Part shown: positions 21,325 to 31,481 of the stretch, one piece after another
Layout: the number at the start of each line of letters is the position of its first letter
How positions within the stretch are numbered: the stretch's first letter is position 1
Assembly (NCBI GenBank): GCA_963966185.1
Contig: CAWZYM010000392.1
Location: 597,001-661,000 of the forward strand
Direction of reading: 5' to 3'
Length of the DNA stretch: 64,000 bases
Source of the DNA: Rhabditoides inermis
Taxonomy: Eukaryota > Nematoda > Chromadorea > Rhabditida > Rhabditidae
The notes under the pieces: generated by a model
Databases searched by the model: none
Told to the model about the DNA's origin: nothing
Seen by the model: the letters and a program-made list of their open reading frames with translations, nothing else
Position numbers and translations under genes: made by a program

Positions 21325-24300
21325 ATGGCGCCTCCTACATCTGGAGGTTTTCCAAAGGAAGCCAAAGCGAAAGCTCACAGGGGTTGGTCACCTTTTCGTT
21401 TATTTCTCGTCATTGTTTTCAATAATTTAACACTGTATTGTTGTTTCAGTTCACAAAGTTGGAGGAAAAGCATCCAAGTTGAAGGAGAAGGGCAAGGTGA
21501 AGGGCAACAATGCGAAAGCCTTCACTTTCAAGTCGGCTGTGCGCGCATCGCGCAACATCCGAAGGCTAGTCGTCATTACAATATGAATAACGTATAAACA
21601 TTATATTGTTATTTTAGGGGTGCCGATATGAGCGAGAAGAAGAAACACATTTTGATGGTTGATCGCACTCCCGTTGTTCCTCCTCCAATTGTCGTCGCCA
21701 TAGTCGGACCTTCCAAGGTTTGTTTCTGTTCTGAAATTATATTTGTCGTCTGAATTTCATCTAAAAGTTTTTGCTCAGGTCGGAAAGTCGACTTTGCTTC
21801 GGAATATCGTGAAACACTATGTGCGCACCAACCTGGGAACCATCAAGGGTCCGATCACTATCGTCACTGGCAAGACCAGGAGGGTCACTTTCATCGAGGT
21901 GCAGAACGACATCAACCACATGATCGACGTTGCCAAGGTCGCCGATCTGGTAAGTATTATTAAAATTCTTTTCATATTTGTGAAGTAACCCTCTTTTGAT
22001 TTAGGTTCTTCTCATGGTGGATGCTTCCTACGGATTCGAGATGGAGACGTTCGAGTTTTTGAACATCTGTCAGGTGCACGGAATGCCGCGCATCATGGGT
22101 GTGTTGAATCACCTCGATGTGATCAAGGACAAGGAAAAGCTCAAGAACACGAAGAAGATTCTCAAGCATCGTTTCTGGACTGAGGTTTATGCCGTGAGTT
22201 TTTTTTTTAATATTTTCTTTGGTTTAGTATTGAATGTATAATTATAAATGCGTGTTGTAGGGTTGCAAGATGTTCTACTTGTCCGGTATGGTACATGAGC
22301 ACTACCTGCGCAACGAGATCCGCAACCTGGCTCGTTTCATCTCAGTGATGAAGTTCCGTCCCCTCGTGTGGAGGGAGCAGCACCCGTACGTACTTTGTGA
22401 TCGCTACGAGGATATGACTGATCCGGAGGTGAGTGTTATCCTACATACCACATGACAGATCTGATGTTACAGCTAATCCGTGAGAACCCGCATGTGGACC
22501 GCCGCGTGTGTCTGTATGGATGGGTGCGAGGTGCACATCTCAAGAACCACTCGGCCGTCCACCTCCCTGGAGTTGGAGACCTCCGTATCGCTGTATGTTT
22601 ATTATTATTTTTCTCATCTTTTAATGATGTTCTCAATAAAGGACGTCTCGAGTCTGCCGGATCCATGCCCTCTCGCCGACAAAAACAACGTTGCCCACAG
22701 GCGTCTCAATGAGAAGGTTTGGGACATTAAAAAGAAGAAATTCGATGTATATGTGATGTTATATTATCTTCAGGAGCGTGTGTTGTATGCGCCATTCTCC
22801 GGTCTGGGAGGAATCGTGTATGACAAGGATGCGGTGTATATCGAGTCGCGCCATGGAGCGGAGAAGACAAAGAAGAAGCACGAGTTGGTGGCTGCCTTGG
22901 AAGGAGTACGGGCTGGAATCGACGACAAGATGGGCGAGGCGGAGCTGCGACTGATCGGAGGAGGAGTCGCCGTCCAAGGAGAAGGAGAGAAGATCGGTGA
23001 CGGAGGAAAGGCAGCCGGGTGGGGTGAGTGAAAGTGAAAAGGTATTCCATTTCCCCATCTGTACATGATCATGCTTTCAGATTCGGATTCTGAGGGAGAA
23101 GAGGGCTTTGATGACGAAGAGATGAGCGAGGGAGACTTTGAGGACGAGGAGGACAGCGAGGGAGATGGCGACGAAGAAATGGAGGAACCTGACAGCGACG
23201 AGGAGCAGATGGCCAAGATCCGCGGGGTTGGAGGTATGAAACTTGCGTTCGGTGGAGACAGCGACGAGAGTGATGAGGACGATGAGGAGGGGGAGGCTGG
23301 CAAGAAGAACGGAGGCGGACCCAAGATCGGCGAGATGAACAGCGACTGGGGAGGCCTGGCGAAGAAGGCCATGGAGATGTACACTCCTAAGAAGCAGATG
23401 CGCCTCAACTGGCAGCGACTCGTCTATGATGAAGGTGAGTGGTTATATATTTCGCAGATATTTTATTCTCATTTGTAGCGTATTTCGCTGCACAGTTTGC
23501 GGAGGCGGACAAGGACGAGGAGCTGGCTGGAGGCCTGTTCGTGGTGAAGAAGAAAGACGGCACGGATAAGGCTCTCGAGCATCAAGACGACGGACTCTGC
23601 TATGGCGTCGCCGCCAGCACTTCCAAGACCATCCTCGACTGGTCGCTCGAAGACACCAAGGCGCTCATCAAGGTACTGATATTTTTTAATTGGCTAGTAC
23701 TATGAATCTTCAGGATTGCTTTGTTACTGGAAAGTGGGACGACGATGCGGCTGAGGAGAAGAAGCTCAAGGGTTAGTACTTCATTTTAGATTCGTACATA
23801 CATAACGGTACTTTGAAGAAGCGTGAAATTGTGAGGATTGCGTACAAAAAGTAATTCGGAGATTTCGACCTTGCGTATGAAAAGTAATTAGGAGATTTCG
23901 ACCTTGCGTATAAAAAGTAATGTGAAACTTGTAGCGCATTTTCGCGTATAGAAAGTAATGTCGTTGGTCGGCGGCCGGGTCTGCTTGACCGCCGACCGGC
24001 GTACGAAAACTAATGTACAAATGATGACTCCAGGTTTTCTTGTCTCTCGTTTTTCACTAAAAGTAATACACTTCTAGCAGCCACAAATTTCGCCAGCGTA
24101 TGAAAAGTTGAAGCGCTTCAAGTACCGTTATGTATGATTCGTATGTCATGTACGTTTAGATGAAATGGGCGACGATTCGGACTCGGATAGTGTGATGGAT
24201 GCATTCACACTCAATTCCGATGGCGAGGAGATGGAGGGAGACGAGGAAAACGAGGATATGGGAGATGAAGATAAGGCAGACGAAGGAAACGGAGAGGTAG

Positions 24301-26103
24301 AGGCCGCCGGTGGACCGACCGCCAAGGAGGCGGCTGATAACGCGCGCAGAAAGGAGGAGAAAGTGAAGCTCAAGAGGCGGTTCGACGCCGAGTACGATGA
24401 GACGAACGAACACTACAACCAGTGGAAGGTATGTTTGATACGAAGAGTCAACTGCTCTGTTCAATAGACAGTTTCACAATGTGTTTTTTTCAGGAGGAGA
24501 TCGATGCGCAGTCTCGTCTGAACAAGAGCATGTTCGAGGGAATGGACGAGGCGGACAGGGAGCAGCTCGAGGGATTCCGCTCGGGACGCTACGTGCGCGT
24601 GGAGCTGGAGGGAGTCCCCTGCGAGTTCATCGACCACTTCGACCCTTCTGCTCCCTATATTATCGGAGGACTCCTCACCGGAGAACAGAACATCGGAGTC
24701 GTCCAGGTGAGCAAAACTACATCATGATGTGGCAGATATTTTTATGTGGCATGTTAAAGGTGCGTGTGAAGAAGCACCGTTGGCACGAGCGCATCCTCAA
24801 GTCGCGCGATCCGCTGATCGTGAGCTGTGGATGGAGGAGGTTCCAGACGATGTGCATCTACTCGATGCAGGACCACAACATGCGCAACCGATTCCTCAAG
24901 GTGAGAGAGAAAGGTATAAAGGTCATTGTTACGGGACCCGTTGCAGTACACTCCCGAACACATGCACTGTCATGGTTCGTTCTGGGGACCGGTGTGCGCT
25001 CAGAACACAGGATTCCTCGCTGTGCAGAGTGTCGCCGAAGTGCAGAAGGGATTCCGCATTGCCGCCACCGGTGTCGTCCTCAACCTTGACAAAGCCACCC
25101 AGATTGTCAAGAAGCTCAAGCTCATTGGACATCCCGATAAGGTTTTCAAGAAGAGCGCCTTCATCAAGGTATGCTAGATTTCTAATAAAAAACCTTTGAA
25201 AATTGATCATCACAGGACATGTTCAACTCTGTGATGGAGGTGGCCAAGTTCGAGGGAGCGTCGATTCGTACTGTGTCTGGTATCCGTGGACAGATCAAGA
25301 AGGCTCTCAAAGCGCCCGGGTGGTTCAGGGCTACCTTCGAGGACAAGATTCTCATGAGTGGTAAGTGTGTGAATGATAGGGAATAATACTACGTGTGTAT
25401 TTGCAGACATTGTTTTCCTCCGTTCGTGGGTGTCTGTTCCTGTGCCCCACTTCTACACTCCCGTCATCGACAGACTGTTGGCTGCGGAGGAGAAGTGGGA
25501 GGGTATGAGGACTGTGGGCAAGATCAGGCACGACGAGGGAATCGCCATCCCGCTCAAGACGGACAGCTACTACAAGGTGGGTGAGGGAGATGGAGGAGTG
25601 GAGATTGGGTGAATGTGTTATAGCCGGTCGAGAGGGCCGAGTTCGAGTCTGCGCCGCTTGTCGTTCCGAAGAAGCTGCAGGGAGATCTGCCCTTCAAGAT
25701 GAAGCCCAAGAACTTCGAACACAAGAAGCAGGTATGGAAGACATGAATTGTATTTGATACGATATGATATTGTTGCAGGCTGTGGGCAAACTTGCGTCCA
25801 AGTACACTGCTCTGGTGTTGGAGCCGGAAGATGCGAAGAGGAAGAGGATGATGGACATGCTGAAGACGCTCAACAAAGAGAGGGAGGCGAAGGAGAAGGC
25901 GGCCACCCAGGCTCGTCACGACAAATATGCCAAGAAGACGGCGGCGTTCGAGGAGAAGCGCACTCAGCACATGAAGGTAAGCGAGTGGGGAGGAGTGGTT
26001 ACAGAAAGACACGCATTTGTTGCAGGACGTGAAGAAGGCCATCTCGCGCAAGCTGAGCAAGCGCGAAGCCGCTTCCCTCAAGCGCGCCATGAACGCCAAG
26101 TAG
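21325..26103 (+). CDS. BMS1: BMS1 ribosome biogenesis GTPase
   Basis: Start ATG 21325 follows an acceptor-like TTACAG by a few bases. N-terminus [33 protein letters not shown], then [16 protein letters not shown]-loop [20 protein letters not shown], then [38 protein letters not shown] and the NKxD-like [11 protein letters not shown]. This is the AARP2/Bms1 GTPase with its typical non-canonical G4. A central acidic part ([20 protein letters not shown]) precedes the C-terminal Bms1/Tsr1 domain: [58 protein letters not shown] and [20 protein letters not shown]. It ends [17 protein letters not shown] at TAG 26101-26103. BMS1 assembles the 90S pre-ribosome (with Rcl1) for 18S rRNA processing in the nucleolus. 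It heads a plus-strand gene string. One intron carries a 340-bp inverted-repeat element. Confidence 0.95.
23797..24136. mobile_element. MITE-like inverted-repeat element in a BMS1 intron
   Basis: Terminal inverted repeats: CATACATAACGGTACTT at 23797-23813 and its exact reverse complement at 24120-24136. Both ends are flanked by the same direct 7-mer ATTCGTA (23790-23796 and 24137-24143), as expected for a target-site duplication. Inside, the word GCGTATGAAAAGTAAT recurs five or six times with small changes, twice in a 33-bp tandem with GGAGATTTCGACCTT, and near the middle is a 9-bp perfect stem (GGTCGGCGG at 23966, CCGCCGACC at 23989) with a 14-nt loop. There is no coding capacity. It fits a non-autonomous DNA transposon; the superfamily is not determined. 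It sits in an intron (about 23772-24160) and does not disturb the splice sites. Confidence 0.75.
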
Positions 26104-26257
26104 ATCTATTCTTGCTCTCGCCTCTCCACCATGTTATATTGTTAGCTGTTAGCTTGTTTCTGTTTTGTTAGACTGGATTATTTTCATTATGTTGTTGTTT
26201 CTTTCATTTTTGACTAGTTTTTTTTGTTAAATTTGTTGCGTATGCGAAGTTGAGTTC

Positions 26258-26263
26258 AATAAA
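26258..26263 (+). terminator. Poly(A) signal of BMS1
   Basis: AATAAA followed by a U-rich stretch, about 112 bp before the acceptor TTTTTAG that precedes the next ATG. This spacing is typical between cistrons of nematode operons. Confidence 0.65.
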
Positions 26264-26375
26264 GTTGTTGATTTGAAATTTTTTTGAAATTTGAATTCGA
26301 AGCAATATGAGTTATTCAGCTCTGTGAATATTTGATAACTTGAATCCTAAACTACTTTCATCATTTTGTTTTTAG

Positions 26376-27219
26376 ATGGTACTGGGAATGGAGTCTTGGT
26401 TCTACAACTTTTCGCAAATGTCGAGGAGGTGTGTTCGTTTTGTTTTAAAATCCGTGTTATGATTTAAATCTCCTTTTCAGGTGGAATAGTCCGGAAACAC
26501 TGGCAGACATTCCCCGACCGCACTTGGAACAGGCACTTTGGGGACTGTTCAAAGGAGCAGAGATATCTGCAGCTATTGGTGGGTGGAGTCATAGAGGATG
26601 TGAGATTTTTTACATTCCTGATAATTCGATTAAGGCGGTCTGGTGGCGCACCCTGTGTACCGTTGGTGGTTGAAGAGACAGCTGACTCCGGAGACGACCA
26701 CCCCCAACAGCCAGAAGATCATCCGGAACAGGGCGCGTCGTGTGCAGGGTCGCTTCCTGCTGGCCGGCCTGGCACTCGGTCCTGCCGCCTCCCTCCTCCA
26801 CACCCTTCTCGCATCCGAGACCGAGATGGACGTGCGCAAGCGCTGCTATGCCGTGCGCTGCGACCAGCCTAGCATGACCATTGTAAGTTACAAATGTTTT
26901 AACGATACAAATCATTTCTTCGCTTTAGGACCGGTGCGTGTTTGTGTGCGGCTTCGTTGGATGGTACTGGAAGAGGTTCCAGGGAGCAGTCGATGGAATC
27001 AATATTGGGCTTGCCTACGGACTCTTCAACAACCACGTATGTTCGAGTATATAGAAAGAGGTGTGTAAATGAGGTTTTGAGGTGCTGGAGAAGTACACGT
27101 CTCCGCTGCTGAAGGACAAGGTGCGTCCCGAGGAACAGTTTGCGAGTCTGGAGGAGGCACTCGCCAAGAAGACACGGCTGCAGAGACTCATTGATGGTGA
27201 CAGCACTGAGAAGGCGTAG
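26376..27219 (+). CDS. Conserved-looking membrane-type protein of unknown function
   Basis: ATG 26376 comes directly after TTTTTAG (26371-26375), an acceptor for trans-splicing. About 210 residues: MVLGMESWFYNFSQMSRRWN, PHLEQALWGLFKGAEISAAI, GGLVAHPVYRWWLKRQLTPE, RVQGRFLLAGLALGPAASLL, RKRCYAVRCDQPSMTIDRCV, FVCGFVGWYWKRFQGAVDGI, NIGLAYGLFNNHVLEKYTSP and a charged end (LAKKTRLQRLIDGDSTEKA). There are three moderately hydrophobic Gly/Ala-rich segments that could be membrane helices, with basic loops, so an organelle membrane protein is plausible; the Gly spacing loosely recalls Tim17-like proteins but I cannot confirm that. It lies between BMS1 and the SAP30BP homologue in what looks like an operon. 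AATAAA occurs at about 27299. Confidence 0.7.
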
Positions 27220-27508
27220 AGGGAATATGAGAACACGTAGAGTAGGTAGACTTTCCCTACGAGTCGAATGTGTGAATACGTGTACATAGATCATAGGATA
27301 ATAAAGAGTTTATATTTTGTTATGTTTTTTGTTTGTTTTCATGTCATATTGGTTTAATTCCAATGGAATATACCTACCGCGTGTGCACTTCGACCTACTG
27401 CCTACTCTCCGACTATGCGGACGAGAAAGTGGTAGTGGGGCAAGAGGTCCAGTAGTCGCTTCATATGCATCTCACTGGATGGATGGACTATAATGTTAGC
27501 TTGTTTAG

Positions 27509-28014
27509 ATGAACAATCTGGTAGCGTACGAAGGGGAGAGTGACGACGAGTCTCCCACTCGCAGGCGCAGCTTCGAAGGTTGCTTTATTTTCTTGTTTTT
27601 TGTAGTTGAAAGGGGTTCACTTTTGACACATTGTTTCAGCTCCAATGGGCTACCGAGTGCAGCCTGCGGCTGCTCAGCAGAAGGAAGAGGAATCTCCGGA
27701 GGTCCGTCAGAGGAAGGACTCCGATATGATGTTCGATGGTGAGTGCTACTAACTATAACCTGTAATTCTCCAGGCGCTTTGCCCACATGCGTATTCAATG
27801 TGATATTTGATGTAATATTTGTGGCGTTTAGATTCGGAGATGTTCGATCCGTCGGGTCCGTCGGGAAGAGCTTTGGGTGGTTCTCCGTCTGGTGGATCGG
27901 AGAGTGGTTCAGAGGGGGGAGATTGGGCCGAGCCGCCGCCACCCGCGCGTCCCCACACCGACTCTCCCCTAGTACGCAGCCCCAGCCAAATGAGAGGACT
28001 GAGGGGAGGCGACC

Positions 28015-28057
<43 letters not shown>

Positions 28058-31000
28058 AATGTCCTACCCGAAACATTTATGTTTTGTAATGACTGTTCCC
28101 GTGACAGAAAAAAAGGGTACTCGCCGACGTCGCCGTGGTCGCCCCCTTCTCTATAGGAGGCGACCACAGACTTCTTCGAGCTCGGCTACGTATCCCGAGA
28201 CGACCTCTACGTCACAGCACCCGGCACCCGGCAATCCTATTTGCCCCTGATGCAGCGCACGCCTACATTGAACACCACGTTGGCCTAAACCCGACGTACG
28301 AGGAGCTGCTCAACACACTCAAGGAGGCCGCCGCCGTTGCAACTGCTCCCGGGCCGAACCACATGGAAAGGAGACTGTCGGAGAGAACGAGGGACCTGCT
28401 GAAGACAAGGGCGAAGCTCGCGCTAGACCCGAGTCGGCTGCTAGAACTCGTCATCATCTCTCGCCAGTGTCGCGCCGCCTTCAAACACGATCTGACGAAG
28501 TACCGCGAGGAGATACTCCGCGACACTGCTATGCCTCGTCGGAGCATCAAAATCGCGAAGAGAGGACTCGCCACCGAGCGATCTCTGCTGGAGGCACTGC
28601 TGATCAACGACCAGATGATCACCGCGCGACCCGCCATCGAGGAGGCCACCGTCGACTTCTACAGTACTCTCTACGCTGACCGACTACTCATCCCGAGGAA
28701 GGTCTACACTCCTGGAAACGTGCCCCCCGTACTCCCATCTGAAGTGCGACACGCCCTCTCCCAGATGCCGAAAGGACGAGCCCCCGGACCTGACAACATC
28801 ACGGCCGATCTGCTGAAGGCGGGGGGAACTAACTTCCACCGCGCCCTCGCACGCCTGTTCTCGACTCACCTGGAAGGGACTCCCATCCCCGACAGCTGGA
28901 GAGAGGCGCGGCTCGTACTACTCCCGAAGAAAGGACCCCGCGAGAAGCTCTCCAACTGGCGCCCGATCGCTCTACTCAGCCTGATCTACAAAACCTATTC
29001 CAAGGTGTTGTTGAACAGGCTGAAACGGACTCTGGAAGACGAACAACCACGAGAGCAAGCCGAATTCCGGAGCGGCTACTGCTGCGCCGATCACCTCCAG
29101 ACCGTCTCTCGGGTCGTGGAGAGAGCCCGCGAATACAAGACCCCGCACCTTCGTCGACTTCGAGAAGGCGTTCGACCTGCTCGACCACGGATTCCTTCTA
29201 CGTGCTCTTGAGATGCTCAACGTCGAGGAGGGATACCTGGCTGCGCTATCCGACTGCTACGACAACAACCAGCTACTTCTGAAGCTCTTCTTCAACGAGC
29301 TGAAGATCCCGGTGCGATGCGGAGTGAAGCAAGGAGACACTGTCTCCCCAGTGCTCTTCACTGCTGCGCTGGAAATCGTCTTCCGCCAACTCGACTGGAG
29401 CGACTACGGCCTTCGAGTGGACGGAGAGAAGCTGAACCATCTGCGCTTCGCTGACGACATCGTGCTGATCACCGAGACCACGGCAGATGCTGAACGGATG
29501 CTGAACGAGCTGAACACGGAGAGCGAGAATGCCGGGCTGCGCATCAACATCGGCAAGACGCAGTTCATCCGAAACGAGCAGGCTGCCGCTGGGACTATCC
29601 ATCTTGCCGGCCAGGCAATCGAAGAGGTGGAGGAGTACATCTACCTCGGACGGGCCATAAACGCAAAGAACACCCTCACTTCGGAGCTGGCAAGAAGAAC
29701 GAGAGCAGGATGGGCGGCATTTGGCAACATCAAAGAGACACTGGGCACGCTGAACGACAAACACCTCAAGGCGAACCTCTTCAACACGTGCGTACTCCCC
29801 GCACTGTGTTACGGCTCGGAGACGTGGGCCTACACTACCACCACGCTCGGTCGCATCCAGACCGCACACCGCGCAATGGAGCGACAGATGCTGGGATACT
29901 CACTCTATCGGCAGCGAGACGAGGGACTGAGCAGCGAGGACATGCGGGCAAGATCCGCGTTGACCAATTCAACCTCCTACATGGCGCGCAGCAAACATAG
30001 ATGGGCCGGACACATACAAAGGAGGACGGACGGGCGATGGACACGGGCGACTACCGATTGGAGGCCGCGCAACGTCACTCGAGAACCCGGACGGCCGCCA
30101 ACCCGCTGGGCAGATTCTGTCCGCGATAATACAAAATTGTTCTATGGGCGCAGGAACGACTACAAGCAATGGGCAACTGCAGCTCGAGACCGTTCACTGT
30201 GGCGAAAGATGGGCTCCGCGCTTGCAAGCTGAAGGAGCATTTAAGTATTCAAGTATTCAAGTAATAACTGTTTCAGAATCCGTCTGTCGTGTCTCTGGTG
30301 TCGTACGGAGGCGGAGACGACGATGAGTCCCCGTCGGAGAAGCGTGTTCATCGGTCAAGGGAGAACGCTTTCGATAGGGAGGATGCGGAGTTGGCTGCGC
30401 GTGCGGGAGATAGAGGGAGGGAGGGGGATGGGGAGGAGAGCAGGGACGGGTACGAGCCGGCGCCGCCCGCCCGGCCCTCGCAGGACGACGACGACGAAGC
30501 CGCCATCGACGCCATGCTAGCGGAGGGACAGCGAGTCGCCAACATGGTCAGTCATTCCATACACGCATCGTCACCTGACCGTTCGTAATTGCAGCGTAAT
30601 GACGGATGTTCTTCGGGTGGCTCTTCCACTCCTTGTCCTGCGTATATGCCGCGCTCTCCCGCATTGGACGACTACGAAGAGCAGACTGTGGAAGACGAAG
30701 TCGCGCTCCCGCCCTCTCCTGGACCCTGTGATCCCGCTTTAGAGGTACGATAAATATATTTTCCCGTTTAAAAAGATATGCATTTATTGTTACACATTAT
30801 AATTTAGGCTAGGTTCCGTCACTTCTTTGCGCAGAAGGAACGCGGACATGAAATCAACAAAGCTATCCAGAGGCAGAAGCAGTTCCACAATCCCTCGTTT
30901 TACGACACGGCCATCGAGTGAGTGGGAGTGTGAAGATTTATCTGTACGTGGTACATTCTGATCCGAGTGTTACAGGAACTTCAACATAGACGAGAAGGGC

Positions 31001-31257
31001 ACCAACTTCCCTGCTGCCATCTTCGACACGAGTATGTTCTCCGAGGACTGCTTCTACGACGCCATAAGTGAGTGGCAATATAATAGTGCATTGAATGAGT
31101 ATGATGAATGTTCTCCTAGACAAGAGATGTGTTTGATCGAGCGATTGCTTGTGCCGAGTGAGTGAGTGAGTATGTTGCAGACGCGGACCAGACTCGTATG
31201 CACGTGGCGCAGGATGCCCGCAAGGCTGCCGCCGCCGCCCCTGCCGGCCAGCGCTGA
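27509..31257 (+). CDS. SAP30BP: SAP30-binding protein (HCNGP) homologue
   Basis: ATG 27509 directly follows TTTAG. N-terminal exons: MNNLVAYEGESDDESPTRRR, MGYRVQPAAAQQKEEESPEV, then a Gly/Ser/Pro-rich acidic part. After a 2.26-kb intron (28017-30276) the frame continues SVVSLVSYGGGDDDESPSEK. The family-defining HCNGP domain is at the end: FRHFFAQKERGHEINKAIQR, QKQFHNPSFYDTAIENFNID and EKGTNFPAAIFDTSMFSEDC, matching human SAP30BP (NPSIYEKLI-IDELGTNYP-MFDP-WSED). It stops at 31257 after a short Ala-rich tail. SAP30BP is a nuclear protein linked to transcription repression and, in later work, to splicing of short introns. The big intron carries an RTE retrotransposon in sense orientation; its donor GT is the first unit of a (GT)n run. 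The N-terminal motif appears twice, which could mean an internal duplication or two merged gene models. Confidence 0.82.
28017..28056. repeat. (GT)n(GA)n compound microsatellite
   Basis: Nine GT units followed by about eleven GA units. The first GT is also the splice donor of the SAP30BP intron. Confidence 0.9.
28117..30232 (+). pseudogene. Broken RTE reverse transcriptase ORF
   Basis: First frame (to 29211): LTKYREEILRDTAMPRRSIK, MPKGRAPGPDNITADLLKAG, SWREARLVLLPKKGPREKLS, NWRPIALLSLIYKTYSKVLL and the block around RSGYCCADHLQTVSRVVE, the RT fingers and palm start. After a frame change near 29150 the second frame reads TFVDFEKAFDLLDHGFLLRA, VRCGVKQGDTVSPVLFTAAL, the catalytic LRFADDIVLI and the thumb/C-terminal part YIYLGRAINAKNTLTSELAR, ending at TGA 30230-30232. 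All RT motifs including FADD are present, but the endonuclease is missing apart from its last residues and the frame is interrupted, so this copy is not autonomous. Confidence 0.87.
28117..30263 (+). mobile_element. 5'-truncated RTE-type non-LTR retrotransposon
   Basis: The element begins inside the end of the endonuclease domain (VLADVAVVAPFSIGGDHRLL-RARL, the usual SDHRLLRA block), has a complete-looking reverse transcriptase, and ends in a short tandem tail (ATTCAAGT repeated about 2.5 times at 30243-30263), as RTE elements do. It lies in the same direction as the SAP30BP host intron. A frameshift around 29150 splits the reading frame. No target-site duplication was found by eye. Truncation at the 5' end is the normal result of target-primed reverse transcription. 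Confidence 0.88.
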
Positions 31258-31481
31258 CCGCCTACACCCCTCCTTCCCTTCCTCTCTTCTTCCTCACACA
31301 CCCATCTATCAACAAGATTGTGTTGTGCGTTGTGTTTGTAATGATTGTTCCATTGTTCACACGTTAGTGGTCATAAATTATTGGTGTCCATTTTGTCAAT
31401 TTCGGCGTTGCATTGCCTATTCGTGCGAGACGATGAGATATCTGTGGGATATGTTATTGTATACTGTATGTTATGGTGTAG

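Noticed and set aside
23065..23478. Acidic ORF as a separate gene
   Set aside because: It is the acidic middle exon of BMS1, continuous in frame with the neighbouring exons.
28135..29211. RTE open frame as an intact active retrotransposon
   Set aside because: The endonuclease is cut off at the 5' end and the frame breaks near 29150, so the copy cannot move by itself.
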